Part shown: positions 21,640-33,399 of the stretch, one piece after another
How positions within the stretch are numbered: position 1 is the stretch's first letter
Layout of the letters: each line of letters opens with the position of its first letter
DNA from: Dipteris shenzhenensis
Taxonomy: Eukaryota; Polypodiophyta; Polypodiopsida; Gleicheniales
DNA length: 64,000 nucleotides
Assembly: GCA_047967505.1 (NCBI GenBank)
Contig: CM106539.1
Direction: 5' to 3' (one strand)
The notes under the pieces: model-generated
Told to the model about the DNA's origin: nothing
The model's database searches: none
The model's input: the letters and a program-made list of their open reading frames with translations, nothing else
Program-made: the position numbers and the translations under genes

Positions 21640-22225
21640 TTGGTTCATTTTTGTTTGTCGAAACAGCATGCTTCGCAAACTTTTCAAAGAAACTGTAGCT
21701 TTGGAATCTTGATTGCCATATTCTGATTCCTGAGATCTAACAAGCTCTTGAAATTGACATGACCATATCTCTTGTGCCATTTTTCAGATAGTGGCATCTG
21801 TTTCAGTTGAGCTAACATGGCATGCATATTTGGTACTGTAGCTAGCATTTTGTACAAGCGTCCTTCCTTGACACCTTTTCCTACTTAGTTGAAATCTTAT
21901 GGATTTATCTCTATAGTGCATTCATCTCCGTTGAAGATGACTTGGTAATTGTGTTTCGTCATTTGACCTATTGATAAGAGGTTTTTGCTTAGCTTCAAAA
22001 TGTAGAGTACATCTTTCACCAATCCTTTTATACTAGTGAAATTGTTCATAGGGATAATGGCTGGCCCTAAACTGGATTCGGTGTATTATCTGCTGTGTAG
22101 ATGACATTCTTTTGACCTTCTAATGGTTTCAACTCTATGAAACATTCCTGATGATCTGTCATGTGAGATGATGCATTATTGTCAATGTACCAAGGATCTT
22201 GATCTGCTTGGTCGTACGTGGATGT
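21640..22225 (-). pseudogene. Copia fragment A protease and GAG-pre-integrase
   Basis: Minus-strand frame reads DPWYIDNNASSHMT (about 22200-22155), the copia protease active site with DNNA where DSGA is usual, so it is probably inactive. It continues NVIYTADNTPNPV, GLVKDVLYILKLSKNLLSIG and LSEKWHKRYGHVNFKSLLDL, typical of the GAG-pre-integrase segment, with several stops. This region has no counterpart in copia fragment B. Confidence 0.75.
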
Positions 22226-22250
22226 ACTACCATTACGATATGTATAAGGG

Positions 22251-22386
22251 GTTTTTTAATTCACTCTCTTTTCCTCTTCTTCTTCCACTTTCCTCTCCTT
22301 ATTTCTTTCCCTCCTCTTCTTTTGGCTCTCTTCCTCTCCTCTTTTCCTCTCTTTTGATTCTTTTCCTCTCATTCTTTTGATGCTTT
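22251..22386 (+). repeat. Polypyrimidine tract between the two copia fragments
   Basis: Purine-poor ctcttttcctcttcttcttcc-like sequence over about 120 bases. It sits at the junction of the inverted pair and marks the break of both elements. Confidence 0.75.
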
Positions 22387-22480
22387 GTTTCTTGGAAAAG
22401 TTTGTGAAGCATGCTGCTTCGGCAAACAAAAACGAACCAACTTTGTCAGAAGTACCTCCCGTGCATGAGGTATTCTTGAT

Positions 22481-23161
22481 TTGACACATACAGATGTATG
22501 GGGTTATGCCCAGACCCGCAGTATCAATGGTTCACTTTATTACTTGACTTTCATCAACGACTACAGCAGATATTGTTGGGTCTACTTTTTGAAAGAGAAA
22601 TCTGAAGTGTTTTCCAGATTTCAAGAATTCAAAGCCATGGTAGAATACCAGACAGGCAGAAAGATCAAGGTCATGAGATCAGACAGAGGAGGTGAATACA
22701 TGTCTTCAGCATTCATGAACTTTTGTAGAAATCACGGCATATGAAGACAATTCACATGTGCAGATACTCCTCAGCAGAATGCAAGAGCTGAAAGGAAGAA
22801 TGGGACTTTAGCAGACAGTGCTAGAGCAATGCTTAGTGAAAAGCATCTTCCGAATCAGTATTGGGCAGAAGCAATAGCTACAGCAAACTATTTGCTTAAT
22901 CGGCTTCCTACCAAACCGATACAAGGTATGACTCCTTATGAAGCATTCACTGGACACAAGCCACGCATTGGGCATCTCCGCATATTTGGTTGCATAGCAT
23001 ATGCCCACATACATGATGATCATCGCAGGAAATTGGATACGAAGTCACGCAAATGCATCATGGTTGGCTACAGTGAAGAAAGCAAAGCATACAAATTGTA
23101 TGATCCCATCAACCACAAAGTCATTATCTCCATAGATGTAATCTTTGATGAGGAATCATAA
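22481..23161 (+). pseudogene. Copia fragment B integrase
   Basis: Contains YYLTFINDYSRYCWVYFLK, MRSDRGGEYMS, CADTPQQNARAERKN, LRIFGCIAYAHIHDD and CIMVGYSEESKAYKLYDP. The first catalytic acid position reads IND where fragment A reads IDD, keeping the Asp. A TGA at 22742 replaces the Arg codon (CGA) seen in fragment A, consistent with a C-to-T change at CpG. Confidence 0.85.
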
Positions 23162-23347
23162 TGGAAAACCTCACCTACACAAGAGATAGAAGCATCGACT
23201 TCACAGTCATCTACAGAACAGGTTGATGAAGAAGAGCAAGAATTGCCAGCAACACCCCAAGCAGAGCCACAGCAGCTCAGACGGTCTACTAGGGAAAGCA
23301 GACCTCCATCCAGATTGACATATGCTTAGAAAGGCAAAGCAATTCAG

Positions 23348-24946
23348 GTGGAAACCACCAACTATGCTCTTATGACTATCATCATGGCTATAGAAGAGCC
23401 AGTGTACTTCGAAGACGCAGTAGACAAGCCAGAATGGCAAACTACTATGAATGAAGAAATGGATGATTTGTATAAGAATAATACTTGGGAATTATGCGAC
23501 CTTCCACTAGGAAAGAAGGCCATAGTAAACAAATGGGTATACAAAGAGAAGTACAATCCAGATGGAAGTATTCAGAGATACAAAGCTAGATTAGTTGCAA
23601 AAGGATTTGCACAACAATATGGTCAAGACTATGATGAGACTTATGCTCCAGTAGCAAAGATGGATTCCATATGGTTTTTGATATCACTAGCAACACTCAG
23701 CAAATGGAATGTGTATCAGCTTGATGTCAAGAATGCATTTCTCAATGGTTATCTAGACGAGGAAGTCTACATGCAACAACCAGTAGGTTATGTTGAACCA
23801 GGAAAGGAGAATAAGGTTTGCCATCTTAAGAAAAGTCTCTACGGCTTAAAACAAGCACCCAAAAGTTGGTACAGGAGAATTGACAAGTATTTTGCTGATT
23901 TGGGATACATAAAGTCCAATGCAGATCATACTCTCTACTACAAAGTTCAAGGGGAAGACATTACTATTGCACGTTTGTATGTAGATGATCTGATTGTGAC
24001 AGGAAGCAAGGATAGCTTCATCAGAAAACTAAAACAAGACTTATCTGCAGAGTTTGACATGAAAGATCTTGGACTTATGCACTATTGTCTTGGAATTGAG
24101 TTCTGGAGAGATTCAGATAGCACATTCATGAGTCAGCTCAAGTATGTTGATAGTCTCCTGAAGAAGTTGCATATGGCAGATTGCAAGATTGCAGCCACTC
24201 CCATGGAACAAAGTTTGAAACTTACTAAAGATTCAAAAAAGCCTACAGTCAATGACAGATACTACAGGCAGCTCATCGGATCTCTTATATATCTGACAAT
24301 CACGCGGCCAGATATTTGTTATTCAATAAGCTCACTACCACAGTTTATGGCAAATCCAAAACAATCTCACTGGAATGCAGCCAAAAGAGTCTTGAGATAC
24401 ATCAGAGGTACAAGACAGTTTAGGATAGAATATAGAGGAAGTCATCCACAGTTGCATGGATATTGTGACAGTGACTATGCTAGAGATCATGAGACCAGGA
24501 GATCGACATAGGGATATGCATTTTTCCTTGGTGAAGGTGCTATATCATGGTTGTCAAACAAACAGCCGACTGTTTCTTTGCCTTCGACTGAAGCAGAATA
24601 TAGTGCACTCACTACAGGTGCATGTGAGGCTATATGGCTCAGAAGACTATTGTCAGAAACATATTACTTTGATGAGTCAAAGCCAACAACAATATACTGT
24701 GATAATGAATTGGCTCAAGTATTGGCCAAGAATCCAGTATATCACTCTAGGACAAAGCACATTGATGTCAGAGAGCACTTCATCAGAGAAAGAGTGTTAC
24801 TTGGTGACATCACACTGCAGCATTGTGATAGCAAAGAGAATGTTGCAGACATCTTTACCAAACCACTCAGTAAAGAGCTATTCGAGAAACACCGACTAGC
24901 TCTTGGTTTGACGCAGAGGAAGGACATTCCCATTAAAGGGGTGTGA
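23348..24946 (+). pseudogene. Copia fragment B reverse transcriptase and RNase H
   Basis: The 387-codon ORF 23348-24511 is a nearly complete RVT_2 domain: EEMDDLYKNNTWEL, KWVYKEKYNPDGSIQRYKAR, VYQLDVKNAFLNG, KKSLYGLKQAPKSWY and the catalytic ARLYVDD at about 23970-23990. After a single TAG the same frame (24512-24946) encodes RNase H: AISWLSNKQPTVSLPSTEAE, IYCDNELAQVLAKNP and the C-terminal ADIFTKPLSKELF. Apart from nonsense codons, the catalytic residues are intact. It has no promoter of its own here, because the 5' LTR is missing. Confidence 0.9.
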
Positions 24947-25034
24947 TGGAATATAATGCTCAGTCCTTCTTCGATTCCCCAGAATCATCATCTTGAGGGA
25001 AGGCCTACTTCATGATGTTGATCTTGAGGGAAGG

Positions 25035-25290
25035 TGTTGAGAGTTCACGCTCAACATCATGTGATCATGTGTGCATAGCACCATCACGTGATCATATGTG
25101 CATAGCACTAACCTTATAGAGTGCTATAAAGGAAAGGGTTAGATCCCCTAACCCTAACCCTAAAAGGGTTTGTATATATTCTATTTTTCAACTAAATCTA
25201 GTGTACAGTTAGTCATTTGTAGTGTGCTCTCTAGCTGTGCCCTCTCTCCTCATCTCCACTCTTCTCCTCTCCCCTCTTCATATTTTGTCA
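25035..25290 (+). repeat. 3' LTR of copia fragment B
   Basis: Begins TGTTGAGAG directly after cttgagggaagg, and ends near tattttgtca. Contains a TATA box (ctataaag, 25124-25131) followed 15 bases later by ccctaaccctaaccctaaa (25146-25164), a telomere-like telo-box array. A short duplication (catgtgatcatgtgtgcatagca / cacgtgatcatatgtgcatagca) makes it slightly longer than its partner at 18816-19042. Confidence 0.8.
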
Positions 25291-25432
25291 CAACTAGTAT
25301 AGACGGGGAGTTATTCAATGCTTGGTCTACATAACACTAGCATAGATGTTGTCAAACTAGAATTTGTGGATTAGATCAAGGTCAAGAATCAATGGCTTGT
25401 CCATTGTACTATGTGAAGAATTGCTTGTAAAC

Positions 25433-25710
25433 AAATGGTGAGTATTCATTGCTATATGTGAAAAAGTGCAACCCGATTGATAATGGAGTAATAAAATGTA
25501 GACATTTCAAGCATGGAATCAAACACGTCATGCCAAAAGCTGGATATGAATCAGGTTTAAAATGGAATAAGATCTTTGTTGATGCAAATTAGCATAAGAT
25601 GAGTTTGCATATGGATGAGATATGGCAAAGGTATGGATTAATGTATTTTGCCTTATATAGAAATAGATGTTTGATAGCATAAAATTACATGCATCCAAGT
25701 TCCAGCCACT
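25433..25710 (+). pseudogene. Unidentified coding-like relic
   Basis: One plus frame stays open except for two stops and reads with protein-like composition: NGEYSLLYVKKCNPIDNGVI, KCRHFKHGIKHVMPKAGYES, MSLHMDEIWQRYGLMYFALY. I do not recognise the family. It lies 140 bases after the copia LTR and has no visible splice sites. It may be a decayed exon or transposon piece, or chance. Confidence 0.25.
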
Positions 25711-28290
25711 GAATTCTAAGCCCGTCGATCAACCGGCATAGCCCCATCTTCCTACTACCCAGGTACCTTTGCAGATTGTAGCGAGATGTTGGAAGGTAGG
25801 GCCGTTGTGTTCCATTGTATTATCAAATGCAATTTTAGACCTACGTGATCAGTTCAAAACATGGACTTTAGGCCATCGCCATCGCTCACCATCTTATTTT
25901 TTGGGGAATTTCCTCTCTATGGCCTTTGGATAAGAGCTTGAGCGTTTTGTAGATCAACCCCTATCATTGCAGCTTGAAACTAGTGCTCATTATGTATGCA
26001 TCTATAGTCTGTGTCATCAACAAATATTGAGTTTGGGATACAAGCTGACAAATTTCTTTTCTCCGTTGTGTCATAGGAGTTTGATGAATGCTATGACCCA
26101 AGTACGCCTTATGAATGATCGAATATCATTCACCTTGTGAGAAGTAAGTCTCATCTATATTTCCTTATTTCTAAGGTGCCATGTGGCACTCAAAGGATTT
26201 TCCACATGGCACCTATTCCTTGACTCCCTTACCTCCCTTGCACTCTTAGCCAGCCGCCTCCCTTCCATGGATTATCAATGTGCGTTCCATGGATCTGCCT
26301 GCATTCAATTCGCATGAGAATCTTGGCTAACTACAAGAAAATTTCTGTTGTAGCCACCCCTCTGCCCAACCTTCTAGGTGACTATTTCTCTATTGTTTGT
26401 TTCGGTTGGGGAGATGCAGCAATAACTCACTGCTTCTTTCATTTTAATGTTGCTTCTTCCCCCCCTCCCTTTGCCTCCCTCCTTGGATCCTGGCTTAGCC
26501 AAAGAGGAAGATCATATGCTTAGCCAAAGAGGAAGATATGCTCAAAACTATGGGGAACGACAGACGAGCTTGAGAAGTATCCACATTTGTCTATTCAAGG
26601 AATGAGCATTAGGAGAGAGATTGCAAGCACCACATAAGTTGTGTGAATTTTTCAAAGCGATGATGGTAGGCGTAACACAATCGTTCATTCCTAATTATGA
26701 GCTGATGTTTTTGTATGTTCATAGACATGGTGGTTTTAGATTAGAACAGTTTTTGCATTTTGTTCATGGGAATGCAATGCCCAAACTCTATTCAGAAATT
26801 GCAGGTCCCTGATGCTCACAAAGTAGGTAGCCACCACTACGAATAAGTGGCCTTCTGCCGATAGATAGCATCATCCAAATTGTGAGTTGATGGCTGTGTT
26901 GCTATTTTCTTGCATTTCGTTGGTAGTTGCAGAGAGAGGGATTTCTCTGAAGCTCTTAGAGAAGGCGCATAAATAGGGGCACAAAGAGAGATAGAGAACG
27001 CTAATATTCTACTGCGAATAGGGGTGAGATAGGGCCCGTGGAGACAAGAAAGAGTTGGGGAGGCAGCGATGAGAAAAAGAGAAAGGATCTCTCTTTCATG
27101 GCCAGAGGAGTTGTTTGGAAGCAACCTACCATGACTAGCAGAGAAGGAGGCGATACATCTATCGAGCTTTTTGTCTGGATCAAGATATGAATCGATTGAT
27201 TGGATGATGTGGTAGAGGTGTGAAAGAGGCCAACTGTGATTTCATTCTTCATGTAAGAACAATCGAATGTAGTTAAGAAGCAATGTATAAACTTTTCGTA
27301 GAGTCCCATCGATGGATCATGGGAACCAGTGCTTCACGAACTTGCTGAAGAGGGCTAGATAGGATTCATGATGCTGCAATTTTCATAATTCTTTTTGAAG
27401 CACCAATTTTTCCAAAAGTCGTGTGCAAAAAAACTTTGAGCGTTACTACTTCAGGAGCTATCGTTGGCTTGGACTATGGCATAGATGTCTCTGCAGACTT
27501 CCTGCAAGCCTATTTATAGGTCAAAGAGATCTAGTGCAATAGCTCCACAAACTTGAGAGCACTCCCTCCCATCCTCTTTGCACTCACTCAATGAGTTTAC
27601 ACTCTGTCTAAGCATGCCTCTTCATCTTCTATATGTGAACTTCCTTGACATGGTTTCCTTGATCAAAAAATCTCAAAGTTGTCCCTTGCCTAAATTATCT
27701 CATGATATTGCTCACAGATCATCCCTTTCTACTTCATGTGGTCGTAGAAGCTCGATAAGCATCTTCTTTTTTGCATGACTATTCATTTGCATTCCTCTCT
27801 TAACACGCACAATAATTGTAGGTAGGGCAAGCTTATGACAGCTTGCATAGTATTAAAACTCCTACACAATAGTGAAAGCACATGGATATGAATCATGTTT
27901 CCAATACCCTTTAGTTGAAGCATCATCCAGTGGACAAAGAGCATCAACTCTCACACGTTCTCTACACCATTGGTGTTCAAAGTGGCAAGACAACACTCGA
28001 ATGAATCTCTTGGTGACATTCCAAAAAATGCGATTGAAATTTGCATGTAAGCATCATTCCAAGGCTCAAAGCTATGACATACCAGAGAGATGGTGGCCTC
28101 TATTGTATGTTGCTCCTTTGAGCATCAAGCAAGGTATATGTCAAAAGGGAGTATTTACAATGAGGTCACATTTGCAAAGCTTTTCCTTCTCCACAACACA
28201 TCCTCCACATGGAATTGAACATAGGTTTTATTTTTTTGGGGCATCTGAGTTACATCTTGGTGGTGTAGATGAGGAGGGGGGGATGATGAT
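25711..28290. other. No supported gene; small hairpin at 26174-26214
   Basis: ORFs are below 145 codons and show no domain signature. A perfect 13 bp inverted repeat (aggtgccatgtgg / ccacatggcacct, 15-base loop) lies at 26174-26214. A segment around 26090-26150 (tatgaatgatcgaatatcattcacc) recurs at about 30603-30650. Confidence 0.4.
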
Positions 28291-28312
28291 TGCATCCTAA
28301 ATTGCTTTTTTT

Positions 28313-28381
28313 ATGTGTATGTGTGTGCCTGTGTGTGTGTGTGCATTGTGTGTGTGCATGCATGCATGCGCGCGTGTGTGT

Positions 28382-28474
<93 letters not shown>

Positions 28475-28482
28475 TGAGAGAA

Positions 28483-28515
<33 letters not shown>
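28313..28515 (+). repeat. Compound (TG)n-(AG)n microsatellite
   Basis: Runs of TG/TGCA (28313-28424), AG (28425-28470) and TG again (28483-28504), about 200 bases in total. The ORF spanning it translates only to CV and RE repeats. Confidence 0.9.
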
Positions 28516-30352
28516 TTGATTTATCTATATTTACTTAATTCAAAGAGAAAAAATTGGATCATCCCTTAGTATTGCACCATGGATCATCCCTCAAGGTATA
28601 ATCCATGGCGTAATACTAAGTTTGATACTTAAAGGATACTCCATGGTGCCATACTAAGTTTGGTCTCTTTTTCTCATGACTGCTCATTTTCATTCCACAA
28701 CTCTTGCTTTTGGCTTTTGTAGGCATTGATGTGTCTTTCTTTCTTCCTCATGTTTTGTCTTAACACACACATGAATTGCAAGCAAACTACTAAGCTAGAA
28801 ATGTTAAGGAAATCTTATGATGGCTTGCATACTATTTTTGGTAAAATGAGGATCGATAGCATATTCATAAATTAAAACTCCCACACAATGCTTAAGATAG
28901 TGATCAAGTAAAAGGAGGCATGCTAGCCAGTGATGCTGAAAATTGTAGTGCTATCCAAAAGAATATAGCATATTCTTTTGAGAATTTCTCTAACGTTTCC
29001 TGTAAGTTTCAAGTCCTTGATTGCATCCTTCCATAGTATCTAAAAATCTCCAATGCAAGATCGATCCCACTGGTTGCCGTCAATATTACTAGCAATATCA
29101 CCCACGACAAGTTAGTTTAGTTTGCACGACAACATAGTAGACAATAAACCCCTTGATTTTGGAACATATTCCAAGGGCCAATCAATTTACTTGCACAAAA
29201 GTGGAGGAAGTTCCCATGAAAAGTTATGCAATGGACCAATGTGCAGGCAAACCATTCTACTTAGAGCTACTTGCAATTGTAATTGATTGTGAATTCAAAT
29301 GTGTGTGCAAAGCTAGGTACTGTAGATGGCAGGCTTTGCAAGGCATATGTATTTATGGTACATAATTCAACCATGACAAAGGGTTGAATTTTTAGGACTT
29401 GCATTTCATTAGAGAACCCACTCTCCCCCTTGAGATATTCCCTTTTGTCAAATAGATTGTGGAAGTTGCACCACAATTGTTTTTGCGACAAGCAAAATGA
29501 TTCATGATTTTTGATTCTCTGCATCTAACCGTTAAAACTTTGTAGTTTCCAATTCATGATTTCCATTTCTTACTTAAATTTCAAAGAAAAGATTGTAGAA
29601 CTGACATTAAGTTAGAGCTCAAAATATAGGGAACAATATTCTACGACACCGAGTTGGTAGCAACAATCAGTTAAGGACATGGTCTTTAGGAGGAGGGTGA
29701 TAAAGTTTGCAAGTGAAGACGGAGAAATCATCCAAGGTAGCCACCCAATCTCCAGGAGTAAGGAATTGGAGTTGGAGAAATTGGGTGTTAAAATTTCTAA
29801 AACCAAAGAAAGCAATCTCACATTTGGTAGGTTTGAGATTGATCATGGCTAAGCTAGAGTAACAAATCATAGAGAACCCATCTCGATAAAAATAGATCAA
29901 GGGAAAGTTATGGCAAGGCAATTATATATGACGATGCACATAAAGTTCATGGCATATCATAACAAAATTTCAAGAAAGTAGAAATCATGGCACTTATAGC
30001 AATTTGGGTAATGGCATTGTGGCATTGTTTGTAGGTTAATGTAATGGCATTGTGTGGGATCTCGTGCTTGGAACAAAGGGGGTTCTAAAATGTTATCCTA
30101 CAGGCCTCATCCTTGCCCATCCATCGCCTAATCACTAGACCAGCCCTCGAATAGCTTAGCTAGGGTACACTTGGCTAACTTGGACCCCTTCCTTATTACA
30201 TCTATTCCTAGTTATACAATGGATTTTTGTTATAGCATGTTGGCATTTATATAGTCTTTTGTTGTTTTTTTTAAAGAAATGATGTTGAGAGATTGATACA
30301 TTGTCTTAAAACCATACAAATGCTGAAATATAGCCAATTCCTTTCGGACGGG

Positions 30353-30386
<34 letters not shown>

Positions 30387-30480
30387 TGCAATGCTAAGGC
30401 TCAACCAAGATCCAAATTGAAATTTTCGTTGAAATATTGAGATTTATAAATAAACTTGAAATTTAAGTTCTTGAATTAAG
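28516..30480. other. No supported gene
   Basis: AT-rich DNA. A short diverged repeat with the pattern ggatcatccct/ccatgg.g.aatactaagttt occurs two or three times at 28555-28660. A (GA)n tract lies at 30351-30379. A 70-codon plus ORF at 29153-29365 has protein-like composition but no recognised family. Confidence 0.4.
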
Positions 30481-31830
30481 ATCCCACACTCCAACCTGTC
30501 GTAGACGGGTCATGCTACTCGTAAACATGGAGACAAAGTTGGGTTGGGACATTGATACGACGTCGAGAGGTGATGACTCTTTAAGAAAAGAGATGGTAGG
30601 GACTTATGAATGATTGAATATCATTCACCTGTTAGAAGTAAGGCTCATAGACATGGAGACAAAGTTGGGTTGCGAAGTTGACACTAGGGACTAATGAATG
30701 ATGAAGTTCCTCGATTAATTGTGACGGGGCCCAAGCTGGCTGGCACGGAAAGAGCTGTAAATGGAGGCAGGAGTCGTCGTACTCTTGTGAGGAACGCGTG
30801 GTTATTTACTACCAATCACGTGTATGCAGCAATTTTGCGTAAATGGTGTGACTCAACGCGAGAGCTAAAGAGCGAAATGGCGGTTGGTTGGTGGAATAGC
30901 TCAAGAGTCGTCAAGACCAAGGATCGATGAAACGAAGAACAACTGTCCAAGGCTGTAATAGGAGGAGAAGCAGAGCTGGCAAAATAAGCCGACGGTGGAG
31001 AGGCAGACTAGACATCTTGCGAAGCCTGAGATCCAGCTGGCAAGGTTGAAAGGTTTTACACCGGCGACAAGTTGGAGATGAGTGAGGTAATTGGAGGTTT
31101 CTGGGCAGGCGTGAATGGCGGCAACCGGTGATGTTCCGCGAAGATCTCAACTGCCATGAAGAGCAGGTGGGAGGAAAAGTGGAAGTGATATAGAAGACGG
31201 AATTTGGAGAGAGCTGGTTTTGGAAGACAGCAAGGTTGACGGAGGATATGGGAGCTGGGTGGTCAAAGAATGAGAGCAAGCAAAAGCGGTTTCTTGCAGC
31301 CTGCAGGGACGGTAGATACTGTAATAAAGTCCATGTGGTGTTGAATCTTGGAAGGTGGGAGTTAAAGCCACCCACCACCTTCTATGCAACGCTTATGCTT
31401 TATGGCTCCTGTCAGTTCTTCCCTTTCTTTTAGAGCTTTCTTGCCTCCTTGCATTGCCTCGCTTTCAAAGTCCCCCCCTTTGACACGCACCTTCGTCCTA
31501 TCCAAATTTTCACACAACATACCTTTTTGGCCTGCCTTGGTCCTATCCCATGTTCATCACATCATAACTACATTTTTGGCTTGTGCCCCACGAGGGGTTT
31601 TGGGCTTCGAGCTAGTGCACACCCTGTTTAGGCTGAGTGGCTGGTGCAAATCTTCAGCTCTATTTGAGCTTTTGCATGTGAACTAAAATCAGCATGCATT
31701 TATTAGGTCTCATCGAGTTTTTTGGACCATCTGACTCCTTGCAAGGAGCTCTCTATGAGATGCAGAGTGCCACAGAGCAATGCTTAGGTCCACATGGCAA
31801 ATGTGGATTGGTGGGAAGCGTAACGGTGCA
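30480..31830. other. GC-richer stretch without an assignable gene
   Basis: From about 30,690 to 31,380 GC content rises relative to both sides, and ORFs lie on both strands (78 codons plus at 30694-30930; 155 codons minus at 31378-30911). Neither shows a motif, and the two-strand openness argues for composition rather than coding. The segment catggagacaaagttgggttg occurs at 30527 and again at 30654, a partial duplication. Confidence 0.35.
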
Positions 31831-31945
31831 CTAGTGTTAAAATCTACAACCTCCAGAATGGAGGTGCGAAATAGAGCATCGATTGCGCTTCATGTTGACC
31901 TCGAAAAGTGAGCCAACCTCTAAAACAAGGCTCCAACCACGCATT
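31828..31945 (+). repeat. Dispersed repeat, copy 1
   Basis: This stretch (aaaatct.caacctcca..atggaggtgc ... gagccaacctctaaaa) is homologous to the reverse complement of 62330-62460. Both carry a small cctcca/tggagg palindrome. It looks like a short, old, non-coding transposable element; no target duplication is visible. Confidence 0.55.
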
Positions 31946-32497
31946 ACATGATGCGTGCGCACTGAGCCTTAGAGCAAGTGCACTCACTACGTATGGAACA
32001 GTAATCGAGGACCCCCCCAATAAGGGAAACCTATGTTCACTCGTTATTAAATGGCATCCCCCAGTGATGAAATGACGACCGATTGTTGCTGGTATGTGCA
32101 TTCGCCCCTCTACCTTCGTCTATATACTTTGAGGAGGTCAAAATGTCTCCTTCCACTGGCTACTACCAGTCAGCAAGCAATGGCATATCTTTGTGTGTTT
32201 CGATATCGGTTTGTATCCAGACATGGTTGCATCTCTACGGAATCACAAAATACTATCTATTATGCTTCCATACTCTTTTAATAATACCATTGTTACCGCT
32301 ACATCTGTTTGAGGATAAGTCGTTTCATGGTGTTCTGCTGGTGTATGCGAATTCAAGGGTATGAGTCAACTTTTTGCGTGAACTAAATTCGATGCAGTCA
32401 GTGGCGCTTTATCATCTCCATGTGCATTGGCCCTTAGTGATCATTTTCTCCTCAAAGGGAATTGAGCTTACTATTTGTGTTTTGCTTGACTTCAGAG

Positions 32498-32536
<39 letters not shown>

Positions 32537-33395
32537 ATCCCTACTTTCAAGTCTTTTGTGATGCAACTTTGAAAATTCCTCCACCAACCTTTTGGGTAGG
32601 CCATGAATGACTAAAGTCATTCATCTTGTTGGAAAATTCCACCAAGCTCATCAAATTGGAGATAGAATTTCATGTTTTCACACAATACATAACTATATTT
32701 CAATTTTGTAACTTTTCAATGCATAAATGAGTCACAGTTTCTTTATGTGGAGGGGCAGCACCTAAGCTTTGTGGGAACAAAGGATAAGCAAATGAACAAA
32801 TTAGGAAAAGAGAAGAGGCTAGAGCACTTAGACTTGTGAGGATGAGCAAGGAGGAACGATCGGCATCGACATACATATCATGTAAGTAAGAGCCCCATAA
32901 ATGACTTTAGTTAAGCTTCTACCATGCATGTTTAAAAGTCTAAATCTATAGATTACCGATTCAAAACTGTTATGTGTCTTCAACATAGAACATAAAAAAC
33001 CTCTTATTTCTTCTTTTATAGATCATATAGTTTTTTTCCCTTGCGATAAAACAAAATTTTATCAAGTATCACATCCTCTTATATGGAAGGCAATCATTCA
33101 CTTAGTCAAGTATCATAAAGTTTTATTAACCCAAAAGCTAGAATCAAGCCTTCTTTTTCTTTTTGTTAAATGTCGTTTTTAAAAGTTTACAATTCAAACC
33201 GGCGTATTGAGCTCAACCCATATATACATACTTTTACATGAAAATTTCCTCCATTTCTCCTCCTTTTCTCGAGAATTTAGAAGCCATGCGTAATTAAAAG
33301 AAAACAACATTTAAATCGATGTCAAATTTAGTAAGCAAGGGAGTTAAATTTTTAGTACCATGGGCACACCATCTTCAATCTCTCCTTTGCTAGAA
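31946..33395. other. No supported gene; CT tract
   Basis: Contains a (CT)n tract at about 32498-32533. ORFs of 62-93 codons carry no recognised motif. Confidence 0.4.
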
Positions 33396-33399
33396 CAAA

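Larger units (their letters stand above)
18816..22250 (-). mobile_element. Ty1/copia retrotransposon fragment A (3' part, minus strand)
   Basis: Read on the minus strand it contains, in order, protease, GAG-pre-integrase, integrase, RT, RNase H and a 3' LTR (18816-19042). Gag and the 5' LTR are missing; the sequence breaks at about 22250 next to a pyrimidine tract. It belongs to the same family as 22387-25290, with similarity roughly 90-95% by eye. It is more damaged: several frameshifts and stops separate the coding pieces. Confidence 0.9.
22387..25290 (+). mobile_element. Ty1/copia retrotransposon fragment B (3' part, plus strand)
   Basis: Integrase, RT, RNase H, purine tract (about 25026-25034) and 3' LTR of the same family as fragment A, in opposite orientation. 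From 22481 to 24946 all coding blocks lie in one frame, interrupted only by stops at 22742 (TGA), 23159 (TAA), about 23327 (TAG) and 24509 (TAG), with no frameshift. It starts abruptly at 22387 inside the zinc-finger part of the integrase region. Confidence 0.9.

Noticed and set aside
27872-28300. 142-codon plus ORF
   Set aside because: No recognisable motif, no splice signals and an ending in a G-run; not enough to call a gene.
30911-31378. 155-codon minus ORF in GC-richer DNA
   Set aside because: Open frames occur on both strands here, with no domain and low-complexity Leu/Ser content; more likely composition.
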